This document shows, piece by piece, positions 36,343 to 47,364 of a stretch of 64,000 nucleotides of DNA (its first letter is position 1; each line of letters opens with the position of its first letter). The stretch is from an uncultured Pelagibacteraceae bacterium (GTDB lineage Bacteria > Pseudomonadota > Alphaproteobacteria > Pelagibacterales > Pelagibacteraceae). A model generated the notes under the pieces. The model was not told the DNA's origin, did no database searches, and was given only the letters and a program-made list of their open reading frames with translations. Made by a program: the position numbers and the translations under genes. Location: assembly GCA_902561095.1 (NCBI GenBank), contig CACEOF010000002.1, positions 1 to 64,000 on the forward strand, in the 5' to 3' direction.

Positions 36343-37365
36343 ATGAATATTATAATTACAGGTGGCTGTGGCTTTGTTGGTAGTTCTTTATGTTTATTTC
36401 TCAAACAAAATCTTAAAAATTCTAAAATATTAAGTATTGATAATTTGAGCAAAAATTATTCTAAATTTAATCAAAAAATTTTAAAGAAACATAATATTAA
36501 AAATAAAAAAATAAATTTAGGTAAGTTCAATTCCTTGAAACATGTCAATTTCAAGGCTGATATTATAATTGATTGTTCAGCAGAACCTGCAGTAGAAATT
36601 TCAAAAAAAAAAATTGTTAATGTCATTGAGAGTAATTTTATAAGCACTTTAAATATTCTCGAAAAGAATAAGAAAGATGGATCTAAACTTATTTTTATTT
36701 CGAGTAGTCGAGTTTACCCAATAAATAATTCTTATAAAAAATTTCAAGATTATAAAAAAAAAAAAATAATTCCTACATTCACAGAACAAGACAATTTAAA
36801 AGGTGCCAAAACTATATATGGCTTTACCAAATCTGCTTCGGAGGAATTGATAAAAGAGTATAGTTACTCTGAAAAAATAAAATACATCATTAATAGATGT
36901 GGAATTATTTCTGGACCAGGGCAGTATGGAAAAGTAGAGCAAGGTCTAATCAGTTTATGGATGTGGAGGCATATAAATAATATAAATATTACTTATAACG
37001 GGTATGGTGGAAAAGGATTACAAGTTAGAGATGTATTATTTATCAATGACTTTTGTGAATTAATTATTATTCAAATAAAAAATTTTACAAAATATGAAAA
37101 TAACTTGTTTTGTGTTGGTGGAGGCCAAAAAAACTTAATAAATTTAAAAAATTTAACAAAAATTTGTCAAAAAATTTCGAAAAATAAATTAAAAGTTAGA
37201 AAAAACCCTAAAACATCAATTTATGATGTTCCATATTATGTTACATCCTTAAAAAAAATTAAAAAATTTTCTAATTGGAAACCTAAAATATATTTAAATG
37301 AAGGATTGAAAGATATTTATAAATGGATGATTTTAAATAAACCAAAAATAAACAAATTTTTTTAA
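36343..37365 (+). CDS. NAD-dependent sugar epimerase/dehydratase (extended SDR)
   Basis: 340 residues. The Rossmann motif is GGCGFVGSSLCLFL at residues 6-19, the acidic residue after beta-2 is in LSIDNLSKNY, the Ser region is IFISSSRVYP near residue 122 and the catalytic YxxxK is YGFTKSASEELIKEY near residue 155. The substrate is a nucleotide sugar, not determined. It lies two bases after the GT2 gene and overlaps the next SDR gene by one base, so the pair probably modifies the sugar used by the GT2 enzyme. Confidence 0.86.
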   Translation: MNIIITGGCGFVGSSLCLFLKQNLKNSKILSIDNLSKNYSKFNQKILKKHNIKNKKINLGKFNSLKHVNFKADIIIDCSAEPAVEISKKKIVNVIESNFISTLNILEKNKKDGSKLIFISSSRVYPINNSYKKFQDYKKKKIIPTFTEQDNLKGAKTIYGFTKSASEELIKEYSYSEKIKYIINRCGIISGPGQYGKVEQGLISLWMWRHINNINITYNGYGGKGLQVRDVLFINDFCELIIIQIKNFTKYENNLFCVGGGQKNLINLKNLTKICQKISKNKLKVRKNPKTSIYDVPYYVTSLKKIKKFSNWKPKIYLNEGLKDIYKWMILNKPKINKFF

Positions 37366-38408
37366 TGAATTATATTTTAGTAACAGGCTCTTCAGGTTTA
37401 GTAGGATCTGAAACTTCAATTTTTTTTCACAAAAAAAACTTTAAGATTTTGGGAATCGATAACGATAAAAGATCTTATTTTTTTGGAAGATCTGCAAGCA
37501 CCAAAAAGATGACAAAACAATTAATACATGAACTTAAAAATTATAAACATTTAAATATTGATATAACAAATTTAAAAAATTTAGAGAAAGTATTTATTAA
37601 ATATAAAAATAAAATTAAGTGTATTATACATGCAGCTGCTCAACCATCACATGATTGGGCTGCAAAAGAACCTCTTACAGATTTTAGTATTAATGCTTCA
37701 GGGACATTAAATTTATTATATCTAACAAAGAAATATTGTAGAAGAAGCGTTTTTATTTATGTATCTACAAATAAAGTTTATGGCGATTTGCCTAATAGTC
37801 TTCCATTAATAGAAAAGAAAACTCGTTATGAAATTAAATCAAGCCATTCTTTTTATAAAGGTATTAATGAAAAAATGTCAATTGATAAATCAATACACAG
37901 TTTATTTGGTGTATCAAAAGTTTCAGCAGATTTATTAGTACAAGAATATGGTAAAAATTTTAAGTTGAAAACTGGTATTTTCAGGCTTGGTTGCATAACA
38001 GGGGAAAATCATGCTGGAGCAGAATTACATGGTTTTTTAAGTTACCTATTCAAAGCAACTAAAAACAAGATAAAATATAGAATTTATGGTTATAAAGGAA
38101 AACAAGTAAGAGACAACATACACGCAAAAGATCTAGTCAATTGTTTTTGGCATTATTATTTAAAACCAAAATATGGAGAAGTATATAATATTGGTGGAGG
38201 AAGAGAAAATTCTTGTTCTGTGCTGGAAGCTATTAGACTAATTGAAAATAAAACTAATAATAAGTTAGATTTTTCTTTTATTAAAAAAAACAGATCAGGT
38301 GATCATATTTGGTATATTACTGACAACAAAAAATTTAAAAGAGACTACCCAGGCTGGAAAATTGAATATAATCTAAAAAAAATTATTGATAAAATGAATA
38401 ATAATTAA
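37365..38408 (+). CDS. CDP-paratose 2-epimerase-like SDR, catalytic Tyr replaced by Phe
   Basis: 347 residues. Rossmann motif GSSGLVGSETSIFF at residues 7-20; STNKVYGDLP near residue 135; then SLFGVSKVSADLLVQEYG near residues 181-198, where the usual YxxxK reads FxxxK. Later CITGENHAGAELHGFLSYL and YNIGGGRENSCSVLEAI are typical of the tyvelose-epimerase-like group, in which I recall an SLFG-SK variant being usual. The Phe may therefore reflect a subfamily with a different mechanism or product, not a dead enzyme. It ends 18 bp before tRNA-Ser. Confidence 0.84.
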   Translation: MNYILVTGSSGLVGSETSIFFHKKNFKILGIDNDKRSYFFGRSASTKKMTKQLIHELKNYKHLNIDITNLKNLEKVFIKYKNKIKCIIHAAAQPSHDWAAKEPLTDFSINASGTLNLLYLTKKYCRRSVFIYVSTNKVYGDLPNSLPLIEKKTRYEIKSSHSFYKGINEKMSIDKSIHSLFGVSKVSADLLVQEYGKNFKLKTGIFRLGCITGENHAGAELHGFLSYLFKATKNKIKYRIYGYKGKQVRDNIHAKDLVNCFWHYYLKPKYGEVYNIGGGRENSCSVLEAIRLIENKTNNKLDFSFIKKNRSGDHIWYITDNKKFKRDYPGWKIEYNLKKIIDKMNNN

Positions 38409-38426
38409 TTATAACGGTTAAATGTT

Positions 38427-38516
38427 GGAGAGGTGGCCGAGTGGTTGAAGGCGCACGCTTGGAAAGCGTGTAAAGGAGCAATCCTTTCATGGGTTCGAAT
38501 CCCATTCTCTCCGCCA
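38427..38516 (+). tRNA. tRNA-Ser(GGA)
   Basis: Acceptor GGAGAGG pairs with TCTCTCC (last pair G-U), discriminator G, CCA encoded at 38514-38516. Anticodon arm CACGC-TTGGAAA-GCGTG gives GGA (reads UCC/UCU). A long variable arm (TAAAGGAGCAATCCTTTCA) and T loop TTCGAAT confirm a class II Ser tRNA, 90 nt. Confidence 0.97.
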
Positions 38517-38598
38517 TTAAAAAAGCCTTAATTTTCAGTCTTGATTTGCCCTTTTTATTTTTTTTTTGCAAAGATAAATCAGCATTTTTTTAAAAAAA

Positions 38599-38607
38599 TG
38601 TTATAAT
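38599..38607 (+). promoter_or_regulatory. Extended -10 promoter of gyrB
   Basis: TGTTATAAT is a perfect extended -10 (TG-n-TATAAT), 24 bp before the gyrB ATG. There is no good -35 at 17 bp, as expected for an extended -10 promoter. Transcription would start near 38614, giving a leader under 20 nt. Confidence 0.55.
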
Positions 38608-38628
38608 TAATTTCTTTCCATTTATTAA

Positions 38629-40683
<2,055 letters not shown>

Positions 40684-40685
40684 AA

Positions 40686-41966
40686 ATGAAGTTTTTTGAA
40701 ACTTCAAAGCAATATTCTTTCAAAAAATCAACCTATATAACTTTAAGATGGATTGGAATCGTTGGTCAACTTATAGCTGTAAACTTTGTATATTTAGTTT
40801 TAAATTTTAAATTTGATTTTATTTTATCTAATTTAATAATCACACTGGGGATAATTAGTAACTTTTATTTAATTTATATTTATAAAAAAACTCAACTATC
40901 AGACAAATCAGCATTTGTTTTCCTTTTTATCGATATAATTCAGTTGAGCGTTTTAATTTATTTGACAGGAGGCATTGTAAATCCATTCATTATATTTCTT
41001 TTAATACCAAGTGTATTTTCTTCATCAAACTTAAGTTTCAAAACTAATACATTACTAGTAAGTTTCACAGTTGTCTCAATTTTATTTTTGACTTTTTATT
41101 CTAAAGATTTGCCTGCACCTTTAAGTGATCATTTTCATGTAAGCCCTTATTATTATTTTTCTATACCAGTTGCATTAGTAATTGCCTTAGTTTTTTTGAA
41201 CTATTTTGCTATGACATTTGGTTCACAATCACGTTTGAGAAAAGATGCTTTATCAAAAATGGAGGAAGTGATGGCAAAAGAACACGAATTATTATCTTTA
41301 GGTGGTCAAGCAGCAGCAGCAGCACATTCACTAGGCACTCCACTTTCAACAATTAAAATAATTACTCAAGATTTAATGAAACAATTAGAGAATAATAAAG
41401 AATTTGATAAAGACTTAAAGTTGCTAAACAGTCAGGTAGAAAGGTGTAATGAAATATTAAAAAGATTGAGCCTTAATCCCGTTGAAGAAGACGATTTTAT
41501 AGATAAAGACATAACTTTAAGAGAATATTTATCTGAAATCATTGTTTCTTTCAAAGAAATAAGTAACAAAAATTTTATATTTAATTTTGATCAGGACTCA
41601 AACCCAAAAAAAATAAGTAAATCTATTGAGATTGTATATGGTTTAAGGAATTTTATAGGTAATGCTAACAAGTTCTCAAAAGAAAAAATTTTTATAAATT
41701 TGAAAAGTGATAGTGAGATGACAGAAATAACAATAGAAGATGATGGAGACGGCTATCCTAGAGATATTCTACCTAAAATTGGTGAACCCTATTTAAAAGC
41801 TAGCAATCCTTATGATAAATCAAAAACAGGTTTAGGCCTGGGACTATTTATTGGAAAGACTTTATTAGAAAAAAACTTTGCTTCATTAAATTTTAGAAAC
41901 TCCAAAACTAGAAATGGAGCAGAGGTTATAATTAATTGGCAGAATACTGATTTATTTAATATCTAA
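40686..41966 (+). CDS. regB: RegB/PrrB/ActS-type redox-sensing histidine kinase
   Basis: 426 residues. About six N-terminal membrane helices include the quinone-sensing signature [15 protein letters not shown] near residues 95-110. The H-box region [20 protein letters not shown] carries the phospho-His near residue 217; [13 protein letters not shown] then has a Cys at the place where RegB has its redox-active cysteine. N box [12 protein letters not shown]1 EDDGDGYP and G2 [11 protein letters not shown] follow. It would phosphorylate a RegA/ActR-type regulator to switch respiratory and energy genes with redox state; none is encoded in this window. It follows gyrB by two bases and ends in a four-base overlap with cobT. 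Confidence 0.88.
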   Translation: MKFFETSKQYSFKKSTYITLRWIGIVGQLIAVNFVYLVLNFKFDFILSNLIITLGIISNFYLIYIYKKTQLSDKSAFVFLFIDIIQLSVLIYLTGGIVNPFIIFLLIPSVFSSSNLSFKTNTLLVSFTVVSILFLTFYSKDLPAPLSDHFHVSPYYYFSIPVALVIALVFLNYFAMTFGSQSRLRKDALSKMEEVMAKEHELLSLGGQAAAAAHSLGTPLSTIKIITQDLMKQLENNKEFDKDLKLLNSQVERCNEILKRLSLNPVEEDDFIDKDITLREYLSEIIVSFKEISNKNFIFNFDQDSNPKKISKSIEIVYGLRNFIGNANKFSKEKIFINLKSDSEMTEITIEDDGDGYPRDILPKIGEPYLKASNPYDKSKTGLGLGLFIGKTLLEKNFASLNFRNSKTRNGAEVIINWQNTDLFNI

Positions 41967-43756
41967 TGGTATTTTTTTGTTTCAAAAAGAGAACTTAATT
42001 GTGAAATCATCACATCTCCTAACTCATTAACATCAGTAATCTTAATTGCTTTATCATAATATCTAGATACATCGTGACCTATTCCAATTGCTAAAACTTC
42101 AATATCAGATTTATTTTCAATATATTTGACTATTTTTTTAAGATGTTTTTCAAGGAAATCACCAGAGTTCACAGAAAGAGTTGAATCATCAACAGGAGCC
42201 CCATCAGAAATAACCATTAAAATTTTTCTCTCTTCTTTTCTCTTTTTAATTCTACTATAGGCCCATGATATTGCTTCCCCATCAATATTTTCTTTTAGCA
42301 GACCTTCTTTTAGCATAAGCCCCAAGTTATTTTTTGCTTGTCTCCAATGAGTATCTGCACTTTTATATATTATATGTCTTAAATCGTTTAATCGTCCAGG
42401 AGTTTTTGGCTTTGAACTTTTAGCCCATAACTCCCTTGACTGCCCACCTTTCCAGTTTTTAGTTGTAAAACCTAAAATTTCAACTTTGACAGAGCACCTC
42501 TCCAGAGTTCTAGATAAAATATCAGCACAAATCGCCGCTATAGTAATTGGTCTTCCTCTCATCGATCCTGAGTTATCAATTAACAGAGTGACGACAGTAT
42601 CTTTGAAGTCCAAGTCTTTTTCTTTTTTGAATGACAAAGAATTGTAAGGATCCATTATTATTCTTGGTAATTTTGAACTATCAAGCAATCCTTCCTCTAA
42701 ATCAAATTCCCATGCTCTATTTTGTTTTGCAAGTAATTGTCTTTGAAGCTTATTTGCTAGTTTTGTTATGATATCTTGAAAACCTACTAATTGTTGGTCT
42801 AAACTTTTTCTTAGTTTAGTTGCTTCATTTGCATTTTCAAGATTTTCCGCTTTTACAATTTCATCAAATTGAATGGTAAAGATTTTATAATCAAGATTTA
42901 GATTATCGATGTTCTTTTTTAGAGTCTGCTCTGTGCTTTGTTCCTCTGACTCTATTTCTGACAATTGCTCGTCTAAATTAAATTCATCGATATCATAATC
43001 TGCGTCCAAAGTAGCTTGGGTTTCTTGTTCCTTATTTTCATCCTTGTTATCCTCATTTTCGTTATTTTGATCGTCATTCGATGGATTATCTTGTCCTTGA
43101 TCTTGATTTTCTTCGTTAGTTTGATCCTCCTCACTTTGAAAAATATCCATTTCCTCCAGGATCTTAGAAAAACGAGAGCTATAAGTATTCTGATCTTCAA
43201 GATTATCTAATAAAAATTCTTTATGTTTTTCTATAGATTTTTCAAAGTCTCCCTCCCAAAAATTAAGCATTTTTGAGGTTAATGGATTTAGTTTAACCTT
43301 ATGAAAATTTTTAAGCATGTAAAGTTCAAATGCTTCAGAAACAGTAACATCTTCTTTAGTTTTCAATTGATCTCTACGCTTTTGACTAATTATTTGTGAA
43401 TAATTTTCATGAATATTTTTTTCAATTCCTCTTAACATTTGACCACCCAACATCTCATATCTTATTTTTTCAGCAATATTATAAAGTAATCTAGAGGAAT
43501 TGTTCACTGGCAAATTTTTTTTATAAATAGCATCATTCGAGAATTTTTTCTTTAAAGCAGAAGAGTCTGTCTCTGCTCGCAATCTTACAAAATCACTTGG
43601 ACTGTTTATGTTATCAATTTCAATAGCAGTTATATCTTTAAATTTATTTTTTTCTGACTCTTTTTTATTTAAATCAAAGTTGTCAGATATAACTTTTGCA
43701 GTTGAAGTTAATGCAATTTTAAATTTTTCTTTTAAATTGTTTTCTCTACTACTCAT
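41963..43756 (-). CDS. cobT: CobT-type VWA protein (cobaltochelatase subunit family)
   Basis: 597 residues. The middle is a very acidic low-complexity stretch (residues about 205-260, Asp/Glu/Asn/Gln-rich). The C-terminal von Willebrand A domain has the MIDAS motif [18 protein letters not shown] near residue 393 and [13 protein letters not shown] near residue 505. In aerobic B12 synthesis CobT works with CobS and CobN to insert cobalt; no cobN or other cob gene is visible here. It directly follows cobS (stop abuts start) and is convergent with regB. Confidence 0.9.
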   Translation of the reverse strand: MSSRENNLKEKFKIALTSTAKVISDNFDLNKKESEKNKFKDITAIEIDNINSPSDFVRLRAETDSSALKKKFSNDAIYKKNLPVNNSSRLLYNIAEKIRYEMLGGQMLRGIEKNIHENYSQIISQKRRDQLKTKEDVTVSEAFELYMLKNFHKVKLNPLTSKMLNFWEGDFEKSIEKHKEFLLDNLEDQNTYSSRFSKILEEMDIFQSEEDQTNEENQDQGQDNPSNDDQNNENEDNKDENKEQETQATLDADYDIDEFNLDEQLSEIESEEQSTEQTLKKNIDNLNLDYKIFTIQFDEIVKAENLENANEATKLRKSLDQQLVGFQDIITKLANKLQRQLLAKQNRAWEFDLEEGLLDSSKLPRIIMDPYNSLSFKKEKDLDFKDTVVTLLIDNSGSMRGRPITIAAICADILSRTLERCSVKVEILGFTTKNWKGGQSRELWAKSSKPKTPGRLNDLRHIIYKSADTHWRQAKNNLGLMLKEGLLKENIDGEAISWAYSRIKKRKEERKILMVISDGAPVDDSTLSVNSGDFLEKHLKKIVKYIENKSDIEVLAIGIGHDVSRYYDKAIKITDVNELGDVMISQLSSLFETKKYH

Positions 43757-44731
43757 CTAAATTTGAATATTAATTAAAGATTCAGGCAATTCTTCACCAA
43801 AACATCTTTGATAATACTCTGCGATAGTATTTTTCTCTATATCATCACATTTATTTAGAAAAGTTACCCTAAAGGCATAACCAATATCTTTAAAGATTTC
43901 AGAATTTTCTGCCCAGTGCATAACAGTTCTTGGACTCATAACGGTTGAAATATCTCCTGCAATAAATCCTTTACGAGTTAATGATGCTACTTTAATCATA
44001 TTGGAGACAACTTCTTTCCCTTTTGAATTGTTTAAATTTTTGTTTTTAGCCAAAATAATATCCATTTCTCTATCAAGACTAAGATAATTTAGTGTTGTTA
44101 CAATATTCCATCTATCCATTTGGCCTTGGTTAATTTGCTGAGTACCATGGTAAAGACCACTGGTATCTCCTAAGCCTACTGTGTTTGATGTTGCAAATAA
44201 TCTAAAAAATTTATTTTGCTTTATTACTTTATTTTTATCTAACAAAGTAAAATTACCTTCAGCTTCTAAAACTCGCTGAATCACAAACATAACATCTGGT
44301 CTTCCTGCATCATATTCATCAAATACTAAAGCAACTGGATTTTGGATAGACCATGGTAAAATTCCCTCGTTAAATTGGGTAACTTGTTTACCTTCTTTTA
44401 AAACTATCGCATCTTTTCCTATTAAATCTATTCTGCTAACATGGCTATCTAGGTTTACACGAATACATGGCCAGTTTAGTCTTGCAGCTATTTGTTCAAT
44501 ATGAGTAGATTTACCTGTTCCATGATATCCTTGAACTAAAACTCTTTTATTAAACGAAAACCCAGAAATTATTGCTAGTGTAGTATCTCTATCAAATTTA
44601 TAACTTTTATCGATTTCAGGAACATAGTCATTTCTTTTTGAAAATGCCTCAACTTCCATCTCTGAATCAATACCAAATGTTTGTTTCAAGGAAACTTTAA
44701 TATCCGGTTTTATGTCAAGATTTGGTGTCAA
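43757..44731 (-). CDS. cobS: CobS-type AAA+ ATPase (cobaltochelatase subunit family)
   Basis: 324 residues, MoxR-like AAA+. The N-terminal cap [24 protein letters not shown] is typical of CobS; Walker A is [14 protein letters not shown] near residue 68, Walker [12 protein letters not shown] near residue 133 and sensor 1 [10 protein letters not shown] near residue 176. It forms a ring with CobT's VWA domain in the family model. Overlaps the upstream DnaJ-like gene by 17 bases. The dnaJ-cobS-cobT set next to bolA is a conserved alphaproteobacterial block, retained here without other B12 genes in view. Confidence 0.92.
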   Translation of the reverse strand: MTPNLDIKPDIKVSLKQTFGIDSEMEVEAFSKRNDYVPEIDKSYKFDRDTTLAIISGFSFNKRVLVQGYHGTGKSTHIEQIAARLNWPCIRVNLDSHVSRIDLIGKDAIVLKEGKQVTQFNEGILPWSIQNPVALVFDEYDAGRPDVMFVIQRVLEAEGNFTLLDKNKVIKQNKFFRLFATSNTVGLGDTSGLYHGTQQINQGQMDRWNIVTTLNYLSLDREMDIILAKNKNLNNSKGKEVVSNMIKVASLTRKGFIAGDISTVMSPRTVMHWAENSEIFKDIGYAFRVTFLNKCDDIEKNTIAEYYQRCFGEELPESLINIQI

Positions 44732-45248
44732 TTTTATCTCTATAAGTGTTTTTAAGCTGAGTGTAAGCTAAAGTTATTAATTTAAGTTTTTCCTCGTATT
44801 TTTTATTTCCAGAATTCATATCAGGGTGTAATTTTTTAACAAGCACTTTGAATTTATCCTGTATTTTCTTCCACTTTAGACCTACGGAAATACCAAGAAT
44901 ACCAAAAGCTTTGATATCTTTGTGGTCAAATTTAAATTGACGCATATGATCATAATCACCATTTATTTTATCTTTATCTAATTCATCTTTTAATGTTGTA
45001 TTCCATAGAACTTTAAAAAAATTATCTGAAGAGCTAAAACTCTGAGTAGGCTTATGCCATACCATATCAGATTTCAAAAAATCCATTACTTGGTCATCAT
45101 TCATTCCTGAAAAGTAATTCCAATTTTTATTAAATTCTTTTACATGCTCAAGACACAGCATTCTAAATTTTTTACTATTATCTTTTTCAACTGGTGCTTT
45201 ATATTCACCAATTTCATTACAATTATTCCAGTCACAAATATTTTTCAT
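44715..45248 (-). CDS. DnaJ-domain protein
   Basis: 177 residues. The first part has [19 protein letters not shown] and a later CLEH, a possible small zinc site. The C-terminal J domain begins [18 protein letters not shown] and has the HPD tripeptide in [11 protein letters not shown], followed by AYTQLKNTY. It would stimulate a DnaK-type chaperone. It leads the dnaJ-like-cobS-cobT run and is divergent from bolA across 21 bp, suggesting a chaperone role in assembling the CobS/CobT ring (inference). Confidence 0.88.
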   Translation of the reverse strand: MKNICDWNNCNEIGEYKAPVEKDNSKKFRMLCLEHVKEFNKNWNYFSGMNDDQVMDFLKSDMVWHKPTQSFSSSDNFFKVLWNTTLKDELDKDKINGDYDHMRQFKFDHKDIKAFGILGISVGLKWKKIQDKFKVLVKKLHPDMNSGNKKYEEKLKLITLAYTQLKNTYRDKIDTKS

Positions 45249-45269
45249 GATATATAATAAACCATACTT

Positions 45270-45530
45270 ATGGATATAAATGACTTAATTGCAATTGTAA
45301 AAAAAAAATTGCAAGATAATATAAATATTGAAGATATTAAAATTGAAGATAAATCTTTTCTTCATAAAAATCATACTGGCAATCAAAAGGGTAAATTTCA
45401 TTTGAAAATAAGTTTAATATCTGGTGAACTTAAAGTTATGAATAAGGTAGAAAGCAATAAGAAAATTTACAAAATTTTAGATAAGGAAATGAAAGAGTCT
45501 ATTCATTCGATACAAATATTAATTTCGTAA
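45270..45530 (+). CDS. bolA: BolA-family protein
   Basis: 86 residues with the BolA fold signs: NIEDIKIEDKSFLHKNH, then GKFHLKISLISGELKVMNKVESNKKIYKIL, including the conserved His and the LSxxRxxKHR-like helix (here VMNKVESNKKIY). BolA proteins pair with monothiol glutaredoxins in Fe-S trafficking, or act on DNA. It has a 12-base convergent overlap with aroB. Confidence 0.88.
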   Translation: MDINDLIAIVKKKLQDNINIEDIKIEDKSFLHKNHTGNQKGKFHLKISLISGELKVMNKVESNKKIYKILDKEMKESIHSIQILIS

Positions 45531-46625
45531 AAAAATTTTTAAAAATAAGCCTATCTTTTTTTTGGAATATTCCTTATTAATTATTGGGGCTCCAATTTTT
45601 TTGAGTAATACCAAATTAATTTTATTTGACCTATTTTTCTTATCTTTTGCCATAAAGGTCAAAATTTTATTTGTATCTTTTGGACTAAAAAACTTACTCA
45701 CGGAAGAGGGTAAGTCAGAATTATCAATATGATCTATTATGGAATAATACTCTCTCTTATTCATTAATTTTGTCTCAAGACTAAAATTTAGCGCAGTTTT
45801 CATTCCAAGTATTACAGCTTCTCCATGGTTTAGCTTTTTACTAAATCCTAATGTTGCTTCATAAGCATGGGCAAAGGAATGACCAAAATTTAAAATTTTT
45901 CTTAAGCCTTTTTCTTTTTCATCTTTTTCAACTACAGCCTTTTTAATCTTACAACTTTCATAAATAGCTTTTTCAAGAAATGGAGAAGTTAGCTTTAAGA
46001 TTTTATTTTTATGGTTGTTTAAAAAATTATAAAATTTTTTATTACCAATAATTGAATGTTTTAAAATTTCTCCATATCCGCAAACTATCTCTCTCTTAGG
46101 TAATGAGTTTAAAAATTCAGTATCTGAAATTACAAGATTAGGTTGGTAAAAACTTCCAATTAGATTTTTCCCATACCTAGTATTTATGCCAGTCTTACCA
46201 CCAATTGATGAGTCAACCTGAGATAAAAGAGTAGTTGGTAGGTTTATAAATTTAAGACCTCTTTTGAAAAGGCTTGCAGCAAAACCACTTATATCACCAG
46301 TAATTCCTCCTCCAATAGATATCAAACAGTCATCTCTTGAAAAATTTTTATTTAATAAAATTTCTAAAATCTTATTAATACTATTCATATTCTTATTTAA
46401 TTCATTGGCCTTTAGATAATGGATGTAACTCATTTTATTTTTTAGAGATTTTTTGATAGTAGAGACAAATTTTTTAGGAACATTACTATCAATAACTAAA
46501 AGACATCTGTTAAAATTAATCGAGTTAGATTTTATAATTTGATAAATATTTGCAGATAATTTTTTTCCAATTAAGATGGGATATTTCTGTGTATTTGTTT
46601 TTATATTTAATTTAATTTGATTCAT
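45519..46625 (-). CDS. aroB: 3-Dehydroquinate synthase
   Basis: Second step of the shikimate pathway; NAD and zinc dependent. Visible are the NAD-binding glycine run SIGGGITGDISGFAASLFKRG near residues 103-123, LPTTLLSQVDSSIGGKTGIN with the active-site residues, GYGEILKHSII, and the zinc His residues in NFGHSFAHAYEA and LNHGEAVILGM. 368 residues, normal. It overlaps aroK upstream by 14 bases, forming the usual aroKB pair. Confidence 0.96.
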   Translation of the reverse strand: MNQIKLNIKTNTQKYPILIGKKLSANIYQIIKSNSINFNRCLLVIDSNVPKKFVSTIKKSLKNKMSYIHYLKANELNKNMNSINKILEILLNKNFSRDDCLISIGGGITGDISGFAASLFKRGLKFINLPTTLLSQVDSSIGGKTGINTRYGKNLIGSFYQPNLVISDTEFLNSLPKREIVCGYGEILKHSIIGNKKFYNFLNNHKNKILKLTSPFLEKAIYESCKIKKAVVEKDEKEKGLRKILNFGHSFAHAYEATLGFSKKLNHGEAVILGMKTALNFSLETKLMNKREYYSIIDHIDNSDLPSSVSKFFSPKDTNKILTFMAKDKKNRSNKINLVLLKKIGAPIINKEYSKKKIGLFLKIFLRN

Positions 46626-47124
46626 AAATTTTAATTATTTTATTGACTACTCCATTTTTAGTTAAATTATCACATTTAATTTCGTACAAAGCCTTTGCAT
46701 AAACGGCAGAGCGTTTATGAATTAAATCAATTATTTGAGCATCTGATGAACTTATAGCTAAGGGTCTCTTTTTACTATTTTTAATTCTACTTAACAAAAT
46801 ATTTTTATTCCAGTTTAGCCAAAACGATATATTGTTTTTTAAAACTTCTTTCCTTATATTTTCATTCAAAAAAGCTCCACCACCAAGAGAAATCACAGAG
46901 GAGTGTAGTTTTAAATTTTTTAGTGTTATTTTCTCTTCAACTTTTCTAAAAAAATCTTCACCTTTATCCTCAAACATTTTGCTTATGGTTGTACCCACTT
47001 TATTTTCAATCTCATTATCTATATCTATAAAATTTAATTTTAGTTTTTTTGCGACCAGCATGCCTATAGAACTCTTTCCAGATCCCATCATTCCTAAAAA
47101 CACAAGATTTTCTTTTGATTTCAT
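46612..47124 (-). CDS. aroK: Shikimate kinase
   Basis: Phosphorylates shikimate with ATP. Walker A FLGMMGSGKSSIGMLVAKKL at residues 9-28, shikimate-binding DIDNEIE and FFRKVEE, GGGAFLNE near residue 80 and the lid RPLAISS. The ORF track starts 21 codons earlier (47187); I chose ATG 47124 (MKSKENLVFLG), which gives 170 residues and the usual short lead to the P-loop. Divergent from the small membrane gene at 47182. Confidence 0.95.
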   Translation of the reverse strand: MKSKENLVFLGMMGSGKSSIGMLVAKKLKLNFIDIDNEIENKVGTTISKMFEDKGEDFFRKVEEKITLKNLKLHSSVISLGGGAFLNENIRKEVLKNNISFWLNWNKNILLSRIKNSKKRPLAISSSDAQIIDLIHKRSAVYAKALYEIKCDNLTKNGVVNKIIKIYESN

Positions 47125-47181
47125 AAGTTTCTTTATTGAAAAAACACAAATATGTCTTAATTTGAAATTATCTAAAGTTAT

Positions 47182-47364
47182 ATGCAATTTACTAAAAATA
47201 CAAGTTCAGGCAAAGCTAGTATTACAGGAATCGTAATTAAATTAACGCTTGGATTGATTGTTGTTATAGGAATTGTATTTTTTATAAACTCATTAGATTT
47301 TCCTGCGCCTAAAAAAGAAATAGAAAAAATAATTCCAAATGAAAATTTTAAAATTGTTAAATAA
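47182..47364 (+). CDS. Small single-pass membrane protein, unrecognised
   Basis: 60 residues: a basic polar start MQFTKNTSSGKASITG, one hydrophobic span (IVIKLTLGLIVVIGIVFFI, about residues 17-35) and a polar tail PAPKKEIEKIIPNENFKIVK predicted to lie outside. It overlaps the next gene by 26 bases in a different frame, implying coupled translation. No motif names a function. The reverse-strand ORF at 47178-47378 is its shadow. Confidence 0.6.
   Translation: MQFTKNTSSGKASITGIVIKLTLGLIVVIGIVFFINSLDFPAPKKEIEKIIPNENFKIVK

Noticed and set aside
42973-43210. Two ORFs within cobT's acidic region on both strands
   Set aside because: Low-complexity Asp/Asn codons give open frames by composition; cobT itself is well supported.
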